From NCBI GenBank assembly GCA_030606765.1, contig JAUWFX010000075.1, positions 1-8,367 of the forward strand: a DNA stretch of 8,367 nucleotides. Direction: 5' to 3'. Position 1 is the stretch's first letter. Each line of letters starts with the position of its first letter. Made by a program: the position numbers and the translations under genes. Source of the stretch: Dehalococcoidia bacterium (GTDB taxonomy: Bacteria > Chloroflexota > Dehalococcoidia > GIF9 > AB-539-J10). Below the pieces are notes generated by a model that searched no databases, was not told the origin of the DNA, and saw only the letters and a list, made by a program, of their open reading frames with translations. Positions 1 to 6,677 of this stretch are shown here, piece after piece.

Positions 1-643
1 CCAAATACTCTTTGTTCTTGAGAACCACGTCATCAAAGACTTTGAGCGATAATTTGCCGAACTCCACCGACGATTTGGCTATTTCTTCTATCTTTGCCCT
101 TTCCTCTTCATTTATGGCTTTGCTTACACCGCCGGGCAGTCCGAAGCAGGGGTGTATTGGACGGCCACCAATTGTCTGGATAACCCAGTGATTTTCATGG
201 CGGGTTTTGATTACAGCACCTCCCAGCTCCAGCCCCACTTTAGCAATTACTCCCAGAATATTGCGCTCAGCGGGAGGAGCATCCGGTCCCATAATAAAAT
301 CGGGGGCAGCAAGAATGTAGAAGTGAGTGGTATGGTCAGTTACGTAGAAGGCGCTGTAGAGAAGCTCGCGAAGCTTTCTGGCTGCGCTGGTTGGTTCGAC
401 ATGAAACAGGTCATCTAAGGCTTTGGTTGATGCCATATGGTGGGCTTCAGGGCAGACACCACAGATACGCTGAGTTATCTGAGGCATGTCCTCGGCTGGT
501 CGGCCCTCAGAAAATTTCTCGAAACCTCTGAGTTCAGGAACCTGGAAATAAACGTTAGCTACCCCACCATCGTCATTGAGGAAGATGGCGATTTTACCGT
601 GCCCTTCAAGTCGGGTGATGGGGTCTATCATTATTTTTTTCAT
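1..643 (-). CDS. mvhA: Mvh-type [NiFe] hydrogenase large subunit, partial (3' end off window)
   Basis: Catalytic subunit of a cytoplasmic group 3 (F420-non-reducing/Mvh-like) hydrogenase, which splits or forms H2 at a Ni-Fe centre. Translating the minus strand from the ATG at 643 gives 214 codons open to the window edge. The N-terminus has the family signature DPITRLEGHGK (residues 7-17). The first nickel-binding motif RICGVCPEAH follows at 59-68, with Cys61 and Cys64 as the expected metal ligands and His68 in the conserved place. A later stretch, ENHWVIQTIGGRPIHPC, is also typical of the family. The second DPCxxC motif near the C-terminus would lie beyond the left edge. The start is fixed by an ATGA overlap with the stop of the small-subunit gene and by an AGGAGG at 655-660. 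It is the last visible gene of the operon. Family assignment is firm; the exact subgroup (3a/3c) is inferred from the neighbouring mvhD. Confidence 0.93.
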   Translation of the reverse strand, partial: MKKIMIDPITRLEGHGKIAIFLNDDGGVANVYFQVPELRGFEKFSEGRPAEDMPQITQRICGVCPEAHHMASTKALDDLFHVEPTSAARKLRELLYSAFYVTDHTTHFYILAAPDFIMGPDAPPAERNILGVIAKVGLELGGAVIKTRHENHWVIQTIGGRPIHPCFGLPGGVSKAINEEERAKIEEIAKSSVEFGKLSLKVFDDVVLKNKEYL

Positions 644-1599
644 TTTATCCTCGCCCTCCTGAGTAATGAATCTGGCAGACTGTAGCGGTAAAAAGTGCCT
701 GCCGGATCGGGAATATCATCAATTATCCTTTGAATCTCCTCAGGGTCGTTGGAGTCAATGATAGATGAGAGAGCACTCAAAAAATGAGCTCCCTGGTCAA
801 CTACTCCTTCTACTGGCCCGTAACAGCCGGTGCAAGGCATATTGGCCTGAGGGCAGAGAGCACCACAGCCCCCTCGAGTAGCTATGCCGTAGCATAGCAA
901 ACCCTGCTCCAGCAGACACTTTTCCGGTTCAGGGATTATTTCATAGGGTCGATAAAACTTCTTAATCTTCTTTTCTTCCTTAACACGAGGACACTCATCG
1001 CAAACAGCCTTTACCGAATGACTTATGACAGTCCCTTTTGGTGGTAACTTGCCTGTAACCAAAGCCTCAAGGGCAAGCCAGGTAGTCTTTTCTTCCGGGG
1101 GACAACCGGGGACGAAATAATCGACGTCCACGGTTTGGGCTAGAGTCTTAACCGTATCATAGAACTCGGGAAGCTCGAGTTCGCCCTCGGGTACCTTAAC
1201 TTTCGTCTGAGGAAGGATTTTCTCAGGATTATCAGTCGTTGGGGTTTCGATATAGACGCGTTCGAACGTCAGCTGCCGGTTGTAAAAATTGGACAGCCCG
1301 GGGATACAGCCTTCATAAGCACAAGAGCCAAAAGCGATCATTATTTTAGATTTGGCTCGTAAGAGCTTGGCAACATGCTCATTCTCCGAAGTCCGAATAG
1401 CACCATTAAATAGACAGGCATCAATACTTTTATCTGGCATCTTCTCTACGTCAGCATACTTGAAATCCAGGCCTATCGGCCAGAACACGATGTCGGCAGC
1501 CTCAGCCAGCTTCAAAATTTTGTCGCCTATTGCCAGAGTGGCGATGTCACAACCACCACAACTAGCCGCCCAGTAAAGAGCTATCTTAAGTTTAGCCAT
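640..1599 (-). CDS. mvhG: Mvh-type [NiFe] hydrogenase small subunit
   Basis: Electron-transfer subunit of the cytoplasmic [NiFe] hydrogenase; it should carry three iron-sulfur clusters taking electrons from the Ni-Fe site towards MvhD. The 319 residues begin [10 protein letters not shown] and have no Tat signal, as expected for a soluble group 3 enzyme. Proximal-cluster cysteines are visible in SCGGC (Cys14, Cys17), GSCAYEGC (Cys93) and PGCPP (Cys166). The C-terminal half holds further cysteines at 228, 236, 245, 249, 256 and 259, the last ones in [17 protein letters not shown], typical of the F420-non-reducing type. Length is normal for the family (about 300). The start has a strong AAGGAGG six bases upstream, located inside the end of mvhD, with which it overlaps by 8 bases. 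Its own stop overlaps the mvhA start, so the three subunits are probably translationally coupled. Confidence 0.95.
   Translation of the reverse strand: MAKLKIALYWAASCGGCDIATLAIGDKILKLAEAADIVFWPIGLDFKYADVEKMPDKSIDACLFNGAIRTSENEHVAKLLRAKSKIMIAFGSCAYEGCIPGLSNFYNRQLTFERVYIETPTTDNPEKILPQTKVKVPEGELELPEFYDTVKTLAQTVDVDYFVPGCPPEEKTTWLALEALVTGKLPPKGTVISHSVKAVCDECPRVKEEKKIKKFYRPYEIIPEPEKCLLEQGLLCYGIATRGGCGALCPQANMPCTGCYGPVEGVVDQGAHFLSALSSIIDSNDPEEIQRIIDDIPDPAGTFYRYSLPDSLLRRARIK
655..660 (-). promoter_or_regulatory. Ribosome binding site of mvhA
   Basis: AGGAGG inside the last codons of mvhG, 11 bases before the ATG at 643. It supports this start, which overlaps the mvhG stop as ATGA, and points to coupled translation. 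Confidence 0.7.
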
Positions 1600-2035
1600 G
1601 CTTTGCCTCCTTAGAACTCTGCTTTAAATTGCCCAATATACTTGGCCCCAGGTTTTTTATGGATTGAGTAAAACTATTAGTTACTTCAGCAAATTTTGCT
1701 CCTTCAGACGCAGAAACCCACTCCAGCCGAACTCTTTCTTCCTCTATCCCAAGCTGCTTCAACATCTTCTTCAGCAGCGGGATGCGGCGCATTGTCTTGT
1801 AATTTCCTTCAATGTAGTGGCAGTCGCCGGGATGGCAACCAAGAATTAACACGCCATCAGCACCAATGCTAAGTGCCTTAAGCACAAAGAGGGGATTTAC
1901 CCTACCGCTACACATGACCCTGATCACTCTTATATTGGGAGAATACTGTATTCTGGAAGTGCCAGCAAGGTCAGCACCAGCATAAGAACACCAGTTACAG
2001 CAAAAAGCTACTATTTTTGGTTCAAAGTTGTCCAT
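1592..2035 (-). CDS. mvhD: Hydrogenase/heterodisulfide reductase iron-sulfur subunit MvhD
   Basis: Small iron-sulfur adaptor (known to carry a [2Fe-2S] cluster in methanogens) that passes electrons between the MvhAG hydrogenase and HdrA. The 147-residue product matches the family in length and motifs: [15 protein letters not shown] (Cys12, 13, 16) at 11-25, [10 protein letters not shown] (Cys42) near 39-48, and [17 protein letters not shown] (Cys67, Cys72) at 58-74. The last 25 or so residues are not conserved-looking and contain the ribosome site for mvhG. The start at 2035 has only a weak G-rich site (TAGGGGG, 4 bases away) and lies within the end of a 42-codon ORF, so its translation may be coupled to that reading frame. 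The presence of MvhD together with a complete HdrA upstream argues that the hydrogenase docks on HdrA. Confidence 0.94.
   Translation of the reverse strand: MDNFEPKIVAFCCNWCSYAGADLAGTSRIQYSPNIRVIRVMCSGRVNPLFVLKALSIGADGVLILGCHPGDCHYIEGNYKTMRRIPLLKKMLKQLGIEEERVRLEWVSASEGAKFAEVTNSFTQSIKNLGPSILGNLKQSSKEAKHG
1606..1612 (-). promoter_or_regulatory. Ribosome binding site of mvhG
   Basis: AAGGAGG, a perfect Shine-Dalgarno core 6 bases before the ATG at 1599. It is embedded in the last codons of mvhD and decides the mvhG start. Confidence 0.85.
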
Positions 2036-2150
2036 TTAGCCCCCTATTAAACAAAAAGGGTAGTTCCAATTCACACTTACTTGCCAGCTCAATAACACGG
2101 ATAACTAATATCATATCTGTCCCAAAAAGGCAATCCTGTATCTCGCTCAT
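2022..2150 (-). CDS. Unrecognised 42-residue small ORF between nfnB and mvhD
   Basis: I do not recognise this product. The 117-base gap between nfnB and mvhD contains an ATG at 2150, three bases after the nfnB stop, opening a 42-codon frame that ends with TGA at 2022-2024, 14 bases inside mvhD. It starts [13 protein letters not shown] and contains two cysteines (7 and 26), a hydrophobic stretch at 13-20 and a charged centre ([12 protein letters not shown]). AGAGGG lies 5 bases before the ATG, a reasonable ribosome site and better than that of mvhD. It may be a real small subunit, a leader that couples mvhD translation, or chance. There are too few residues for a family call. Confidence 0.4.
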   Translation of the reverse strand: MSEIQDCLFGTDMILVIRVIELASKCELELPFLFNRGLNGQL

Positions 2151-2152
2151 AA

Positions 2153-3550
2153 CTACCCTCTCAAATATTCGTCTATATCCCTTGCTGCGCGGCGAGCAGC
2201 GCCCATAGCGCTTATCACCGTAGCGGCGCCGGTAACTATATCCCCACCAGCCCAGACTCTGTTTTTCATCGTATTGCCGGTAGTCTCATCAGCCACTACC
2301 GTACCCCACTTGGTTGTCTTCAAATCAGGAGTAGTTTGAGCAATAAGGGGATTGGGACGGGTGCCCAAGGCAGCTACCACCATATCCACATCCAGGGTAA
2401 ACTCACTTCCCTCTTTGGCAATGGGGCGCCGCCGACCGCTCTCATCAGGCTCACCCAGCCCCATCTCGTAACACTCCATACCAACTACCCAGTTCGACTC
2501 ATTGCCGATATATCTCTTTGGGTTGGTCAGCAGCTTGAACTGGATTCCCTCCTCCTGGGCATTCTCACCTTCCTCACGGCGGGCAGGCATCTCTACCTCT
2601 GAGCGACGGTAGATAATGTAAACCTCGTCAGCACCAAGTCGGAGGGCACACCGGGCTGAGTCCATAGCTACATTACCGCCACCAATCACTGCCACCCTTC
2701 TGGCCACCAACACCGGAGTATCATATTCAGGAAACTGGTACGCCTTCATCAGATTAACACGGGTCAGGAACTCATTCGCTGAATAGATGCCATTTAAGTT
2801 CTCGCCGGGAATGTCCATGAACATGGGTGCTCCAGCACCAGTACCCAGGAAAAGAGCATGGTAGCCGCTCTCCAGCAATTCAGCCAGTGTCATCACTTTT
2901 CCCACCACCGAATCCAGCTCAATCTTCACCCCCAGGGAAGCGACGTAGGCAACCTCAGCCTGTACAATTTCTTTGGGTAGCCTGAACTCGGGGATGCCAT
3001 ACATCAGCACCCCGCCAGCCACATGCAATGCCTCAAAAAGAGTAACGCTATGGCCGAGCTTGGCTAAATCGGCAGCGGCAACCAGTCCGGCTGGTCCTGA
3101 ACCGACCACCGCCACCCGTTTACCAGTTGGTTTGGGCGGCTCAGCTTTGGGGTTCAGCGCCCCCATATTAGTCCGCTCCCAATCAGCTACGTAACGCTCC
3201 AAGCGTCCGATGGCAATAGGCGCTTCTTTCTTAGCTAGCGAGCATGTTTGTTCACACTGTGTCTCTTGCGGGCAGACCCGCCCGCAGATGCCGGGCAGGC
3301 TGTTCTTATCCTTGAGTATCCTTACCGCTTCGGGCATATTATCATCAAGGACAGCCTTGATAAAACCGGGGATATCTATCTCCACCGGGCAGCCATCAAT
3401 ACAGGGCTGCTTGGGACACTGGATACAACGGCTTGCCTCGGCTTTGGCCTGCTCGGCACTGTAGCCCAAGGCAACCTCGTTGAAGTTCTTACCCCGCACC
3501 TTGGGGTCCTGCTTTGTCATTGGCTCCCTGTTAAGATTCACCTTAGCCAT
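2153..3550 (-). CDS. nfnB: NfnB/SudA-like NADPH oxidoreductase (GltA/GltD-family, large subunit)
   Basis: FAD and 2x[4Fe-4S] protein of the glutamate synthase small-subunit family, often annotated as homotetrameric NADPH-dependent glutamate synthase (GltA). Next to the FNR-like gene upstream it is better read as the large subunit of NfnAB (ferredoxin-NADP+/NADH bifurcation) or sulfide dehydrogenase SudAB; sequence alone does not separate these. The 465 residues are full length. Cysteines 42, 45, 50, 54 and 89, 93, 99, 103 form the two N-terminal cluster motifs, with Glu96 between them as in the PQE-x2-C pattern. The FAD motif VGSGPAG is at 149-155, the NADPH motif VIGGGNVAMD at 288-297 followed by IIYRRSEVEMPA, and the FAD-closing AGGDIVTG at 434-441. 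The start is the conserved MAKVNLNREPM; a GGGAGGT lies unusually far (13 bases) upstream. It begins 21 bases after nfnA. Confidence 0.92.
   Translation of the reverse strand: MAKVNLNREPMTKQDPKVRGKNFNEVALGYSAEQAKAEASRCIQCPKQPCIDGCPVEIDIPGFIKAVLDDNMPEAVRILKDKNSLPGICGRVCPQETQCEQTCSLAKKEAPIAIGRLERYVADWERTNMGALNPKAEPPKPTGKRVAVVGSGPAGLVAAADLAKLGHSVTLFEALHVAGGVLMYGIPEFRLPKEIVQAEVAYVASLGVKIELDSVVGKVMTLAELLESGYHALFLGTGAGAPMFMDIPGENLNGIYSANEFLTRVNLMKAYQFPEYDTPVLVARRVAVIGGGNVAMDSARCALRLGADEVYIIYRRSEVEMPARREEGENAQEEGIQFKLLTNPKRYIGNESNWVVGMECYEMGLGEPDESGRRRPIAKEGSEFTLDVDMVVAALGTRPNPLIAQTTPDLKTTKWGTVVADETTGNTMKNRVWAGGDIVTGAATVISAMGAARRAARDIDEYLRG
2156..2161 (-). promoter_or_regulatory. Ribosome binding site of the 42-codon small ORF
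   Basis: AGAGGG overlapping the nfnB end, 5 bases before the ATG at 2150. It is the main evidence that the small frame after nfnB could be translated. Confidence 0.45.
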
Positions 3551-3571
3551 ATATGGTGATTAGACCTCCCT

Positions 3572-4411
3572 TCAAGAACGCTTGGCCATCTCAGCCTGCC
3601 AACGCTCAAAAGAGCGTTTTTCCTCATCAAGATAAATACGTTGCCGGGCCGCGAGTAAGTCCCAGTCTACTTGATGTCCGTCAAAATCGGGGCCATCGAC
3701 GCAGGCAAACTTGGTTGCGCCACCAACCGATACCCGGCAACAGCCGCACATCCCGGTACCATCAACCATTATCGGATTCAGGCTGACAATGGTCTTTACC
3801 CCAAAAGGCTGGGTGGTTTTGGCACAGAATTTCATCATGACCGTCGGGCCAATAGCAATGACTCGGTCAACCTTCTCCCCACTCTCAAGCAACTCCTTCA
3901 GTGGCTCAGTTACCACCCCTTTGCGACCATACGTCCCGTCATCAGTAGTGACTATTAGCTGGTGGCTGGCATTGCGTAGCTTGTCTTCCCAGAAGAGCAA
4001 GTCCTTGCTGCGTGCCCCCAAGATGGAGATGATATTGTTTCCCTTCTCCTTCAGCGCCTTGGCAATAGGCGTTATTACCGCAACACCAACCCCTCCTGCT
4101 ACGCAGACCATGGTGCCAAATTTCTCAATATCCGAAGGTACACCGAGAGGACCAACAAAGTCAGCAACGGATTCCTCGGCTTTGAGCTGCGCCAGTCTGA
4201 AGGTTGTCGCTCCTACTTCCATAAACACCATGCTGACACTGCCTTCCTTCTCATTCCAGTCAGCAATAGTCAGAGGGATACGCTCGCCCCTTTCATCAAC
4301 CCTGACGACAACAAACTGTCCTGGCTGTGCTTTCCTAGCAACTGCCGGCGCTTCGATTTTGAACAGGTGAATTTTCGTCGCTAAAGTATCTCTAGAAATA
4401 ATCCGAAACAT
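3572..4411 (-). CDS. nfnA: NfnA/SudB-like FNR-family subunit (FAD, [2Fe-2S], NAD(H))
   Basis: Ferredoxin-NADP reductase-like small subunit, partner of the NfnB-like protein; in Nfn it binds NAD(H) and FAD plus one [2Fe-2S] cluster and works in the cytoplasm. Often annotated as sulfide/dihydroorotate dehydrogenase-like FAD/NAD-binding protein. The 279 residues show the flavin motif ERIPLTIADW (43-52), GPLGVP (87-92), the nucleotide-binding VAGGVGVA (104-111), and a C-terminal cluster region with Asp217, Cys222, Cys224, Cys225 and Cys237 (MCGCCRV, FACVDGPDFDG). This Asp plus Cys set fits the unusual Asp/3-Cys cluster described for Nfn small subunits. Length is normal. The start has GGAG 8 bases upstream. 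Its first 105 residues are duplicated as a decayed copy upstream; this downstream copy is the intact one. Confidence 0.92.
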   Translation of the reverse strand: MFRIISRDTLATKIHLFKIEAPAVARKAQPGQFVVVRVDERGERIPLTIADWNEKEGSVSMVFMEVGATTFRLAQLKAEESVADFVGPLGVPSDIEKFGTMVCVAGGVGVAVITPIAKALKEKGNNIISILGARSKDLLFWEDKLRNASHQLIVTTDDGTYGRKGVVTEPLKELLESGEKVDRVIAIGPTVMMKFCAKTTQPFGVKTIVSLNPIMVDGTGMCGCCRVSVGGATKFACVDGPDFDGHQVDWDLLAARQRIYLDEEKRSFERWQAEMAKRS

Positions 4412-4654
4412 TTGGTGAACTCCATCTCAATTCATTTAGCTAAATAAAACTTCTACCTGAGCTAGAATTTGCTCATCAGTGAAGTGGTGCATGGTGATAG
4501 CTCCTGATGGGTAGGCAGCACCGCAGGTGCCACAACCCTTACATATTGCTTCATTGACATGGGACACTCTCTTACCATCTCTAGGCTGAACCTCAATAGC
4601 CTGAAAGGGACACAAAAGTCGGCAAATCCCACAGCCTGAGCATTCATCATCCTC
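4092..4654 (-). repeat. Tandem duplication, downstream copy (ferredoxin remnant + intact nfnA start)
   Basis: Second copy of the repeat, ending in the intact nfnA near its glycine-rich loop. The junction between copies is at about 4650-4658, where GGAGG of the nfnA copy meets GAGGAT of the hdrA copy. The GAGG shared by both parent sequences (4092-4096 and 5207-5212) is the likely microhomology. Around the nfnA start, including the hdrA stop, the spacer and the GGAG site, about 60 bases are identical in both copies. Confidence 0.86.
4420..4423 (-). promoter_or_regulatory. Ribosome binding site of nfnA (duplicated at 4981-4984)
   Basis: GGAG 8 bases before the ATG at 4411. The same site with the same spacing stands before the truncated copy at 4972, within the stretch that is identical in both repeats. 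Confidence 0.65.
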
Positions 4655-4666
4655 CTCCCGCCACAC
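4436..4666 (-). CDS. Detached HdrA C-terminal ferredoxin domain, degenerate duplicate (probable remnant)
   Basis: A 76-codon frame opened only by GTG at 4666, because TAG lies two codons upstream (4670-4672). From residue 8 on it is a copy of HdrA residues 490-559: about 60 of 70 residues agree, and both end in TDEQILAQVE-x-LFS. The first cluster motif CSGCGICRLLCP is complete, but in the second, CKGCGTCGAAYPSG, the fourth ligand cysteine has become Tyr (Cys535 in HdrA). No Shine-Dalgarno site precedes the GTG; the GGGAGGAGG nearby serves out-of-frame ATGs instead. The first seven residues come from sequence of the truncated nfnA copy read in another frame. It could still be made as a small ferredoxin with one full cluster, but origin by tandem duplication followed by decay is the simpler reading. 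Confidence 0.55.
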   Translation of the reverse strand: MWREEDDECSGCGICRLLCPFQAIEVQPRDGKRVSHVNEAICKGCGTCGAAYPSGAITMHHFTDEQILAQVEVLFS

Positions 4667-4972
4667 AGACTACAGTACCAAATTTGTTAAAATGCGATAG
4701 TACACCAAGAGGACCAACAAAGTCAACAGTGAAGTCACCGGCTTTCAGCAGCGCCAGCCTGAAGGTCATCGCTCTCACTTCCATAAACACCACGTAACAC
4801 TGCCTTCCTTCCCATCCCAGTCAGCAAGCGTCAAAGGAATACGCTCGTCCCTTTTATCAATCCTGCTGACAACAAACTGCCCCGCCAGCGCTTTTCTACC
4901 AATTGCCGGTGTTTCGATTTTGAACAGATGAATTTTCGTCCCTGAAGTTTCTCTAGAAATAATCCGAAACAT
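4653..4972 (-). pseudogene. Truncated, frameshifted duplicate of nfnA (5' third only)
   Basis: The minus strand from ATG 4972 repeats the first third of nfnA: MFRIISRETSGTKIHLFKIE against MFRIISRDTLATKIHLFKIE in the intact gene. A single missing base near 4794-4796, compared with the intact copy, shifts the frame after GKEGSV, and translation stops at TGA 4775-4777 after 65 codons. In the correct frame, homology continues (VDFVGPLGV, then FGTVVCVAGGG) up to the glycine-rich nucleotide-binding loop. There it is cut off at about 4653, where the copied ferredoxin sequence begins and two TGA codons follow in this frame. The 65-residue peptide would lack the NAD and cluster domains. Its upstream GGAG ribosome site is identical to that of the intact gene, so it might still be translated. 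Confidence 0.85.
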
Positions 4973-5212
4973 TTGGTGAACTCCATCTCAATTCATTTAG
5001 CTAAATAAAGCTTCTACCTGAGCTAGAATTTGCTCATCAGTGAAGTGGTGCATGGCAATAGCTCCTGAGGGGCAGGCAGCACCGCAGGTGCCACAACCCT
5101 TGCATACTGCTTCATTTATATGGGACACCCTCTTCGCATCTCTAAGCTGAAGCTCAATAGCCTGGAAAGGGCACAAAAGTTCGCAAATGCCACAGCCTGA
5201 GCACTTATCCTC
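4653..5212 (-). repeat. Tandem duplication, upstream copy (hdrA 3' end + nfnA 5' end)
   Basis: First copy in transcription order of an approximately 560-bp direct repeat. It contains the 3' end of hdrA (ferredoxin domain), the 24-base spacer and the start of nfnA. Corresponding bases lie 561 positions apart through most of the unit; a 1-base deletion in the nfnA part and a 3-base difference at the junction are the only length changes I found. Over 4997-5203 I count about 20 mismatches in 207 bases against 4436-4642, roughly 90% identity. Confidence 0.88.
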
Positions 5213-6676
5213 ATTAACCAATGCGTTTATCGCCTCAGGCTTGACATAACCCATTCTCAGGGGACCGGCTGCTTTTGAAGCAGCAGCATAGGCTTGAGAA
5301 ATTCCTTCAGTTACATCTGTGGGCCAGCGTGCTGAGCCACAAATGTAAACGCCATCCATGGCAAATTCTACAGGTCGGAGCTTTAAGTGTGCTTCCAAGA
5401 AGAAACCAAACTCATCTAAGGAGACTTTAAGTATCTTGGAGATATCTTGGTTATCCTCGGCAGGGATAAGAGGAGTAGTTAAAACAATCATATCACAGGG
5501 AAGTTCTATTTCCCTTCTCCATAGTTCATGGTACACCTTTATCTTTTCAGCTTTCCCATCCCCGATAACTTCAGGAGGTCTTTCCAAGCTATATCTGATG
5601 AATCTGACTCCCAGCTCCATGGCTTTTCGATAATAGTTCTCGAAATCCGCACCATAAGTCATGAGGTCTCGGTGCAATATCCAGACCTTTGCCTTTGGAT
5701 TCGATTCTTTAATAAGGGAGGCATTTTTAATTGCCGTCATGCAGCAGATTCTGCTGCAATAAGTCCTCTCAGGAACCCGGGCTCCCACACAATTGACCAT
5801 CACAACATTCTGACCCAAGGATTCCCCTTTCTTCATTCGTCCCTCTAGCTCCAGTTGAGTGAGTACATTAGTCATCTTCCCATAGCCATATCGACCCGTC
5901 GGTTTTAACGCGTCAGCTCCGGTGGCTACTATAATAGTACCCACATTGAATTTGTTTTCCTCTCCCTTTTGGTCCAGACTGACATCGAAGTTGCCTATAA
6001 ATCCAGTTACTTGTTTTACTCTGGACGAGAGATGAGTCTTGATCTTAGGATGGTTTTTGACTTGTTCAACAAGTGGTTTGATTAACTTCATCGCTTCTTG
6101 ATTCGTGGGAAAAAGTTTATGAATACTGCGAAGAGTCCCTCCAAGCTCTGGCTCCTTCTCCACTATATGAACATCAAAACCCTGATTGGCCAGGTTCAAG
6201 GCTGCCTCCATTCCAACAATTCCTCCACCAATTATTAATACCGAAGGAGCTACCTTTATTTCAATCTCCTCCAACGGCTCCAGCAACCTGGCTTTGGCCA
6301 CTCCCATCCTTATCAGATCTTTAGCCTTTTCCGTAGCTTTCTGAGGCTCACGCATATGCACCCAGGAGCATTGGTCTCTTATGTTAACAAACTCGAAAAG
6401 GTATTTGTTTAAGCCCGCTTCTTCACAAGCAGCTCGGAAGAGCGGCTCATGGGTTCTAGGAGTACAGGAAGCTACTAGGACCCGATTCAAATTGTATTCC
6501 TTTATCCCTTTCTTAATTGCTGAAATCCCTTCCTCAGAACAGGTAAACAAATTGCGTTCAGCATGCACTACGTTTGGTAGCTGTTTGGCATATTCAACAA
6601 CGTCCGGGACGTTGACATATGCCCCGATATTTATGCCACAATGACAAACAAAAACTCCAATACGCGCTTCTTCCAC
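4997..6676 (-). CDS. hdrA: HdrA: CoB-CoM heterodisulfide reductase subunit A-like, FAD/iron-sulfur protein
   Basis: Cytoplasmic flavin-bifurcating hub protein; in methanogens HdrA splits electrons from MvhADG between ferredoxin and HdrBC, and bacterial homologues serve other acceptors. The 559 residues open with the HdrA signature IGVFVCHCGINIG (6-18), then FTCSEEG (44-50), VASCTPRTHEPLFR (68-81) and NIRDQCSWVH (98-107). The FAD dinucleotide motif is IIGGGIVGMEAA (148-159). The inner cluster motif has Cys296, Cys307, Cys311 and Cys312 (NCVGAR, YCSRICCM). A bacterial-type 2x[4Fe-4S] ferredoxin domain closes the protein: Cys492/495/498/502 and Cys525/528/531/535. The GTG start at 6676 is supported by AGGAGG 8 bases upstream and by the family N-terminus; it lies one base after the stop of the upstream gene. 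The 3' end is duplicated downstream. Confidence 0.94.
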   Translation of the reverse strand: MEEARIGVFVCHCGINIGAYVNVPDVVEYAKQLPNVVHAERNLFTCSEEGISAIKKGIKEYNLNRVLVASCTPRTHEPLFRAACEEAGLNKYLFEFVNIRDQCSWVHMREPQKATEKAKDLIRMGVAKARLLEPLEEIEIKVAPSVLIIGGGIVGMEAALNLANQGFDVHIVEKEPELGGTLRSIHKLFPTNQEAMKLIKPLVEQVKNHPKIKTHLSSRVKQVTGFIGNFDVSLDQKGEENKFNVGTIIVATGADALKPTGRYGYGKMTNVLTQLELEGRMKKGESLGQNVVMVNCVGARVPERTYCSRICCMTAIKNASLIKESNPKAKVWILHRDLMTYGADFENYYRKAMELGVRFIRYSLERPPEVIGDGKAEKIKVYHELWRREIELPCDMIVLTTPLIPAEDNQDISKILKVSLDEFGFFLEAHLKLRPVEFAMDGVYICGSARWPTDVTEGISQAYAAASKAAGPLRMGYVKPEAINALVNEDKCSGCGICELLCPFQAIELQLRDAKRVSHINEAVCKGCGTCGAACPSGAIAMHHFTDEQILAQVEALFS

Positions 6677-6677
6677 T

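Noticed and set aside
152..685. Plus-strand frames at the left edge (152-418, 437-685)
   Set aside because: They lie opposite the partial hydrogenase large subunit, which shows RICGVC and other signature motifs on the minus strand.
3711..4370. 219-codon plus-strand frame opposite nfnA
   Set aside because: It is the antisense shadow of a clear FNR-family gene, has no recognisable motifs and no ribosome site of note.
4427..4435. ATG AAT TGA mini-frame after the ferredoxin-copy stop
   Set aside because: Two codons long, present in both repeat copies only because the spacer is duplicated; no sign of an attenuator or leader function.
4462..4650. 62-codon minus frame beginning ATGATG after GGGAGGAGG
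   Set aside because: Although it has a purine-rich site, it reads the ferredoxin copy in the wrong frame and gives no family-like sequence.
4645..4652. Two TGA codons at the repeat junction as possible selenocysteine codons
   Set aside because: They follow a truncated nfnA copy exactly at the duplication breakpoint, and no HdrA or Nfn homologue has Sec there; they are ordinary stops.
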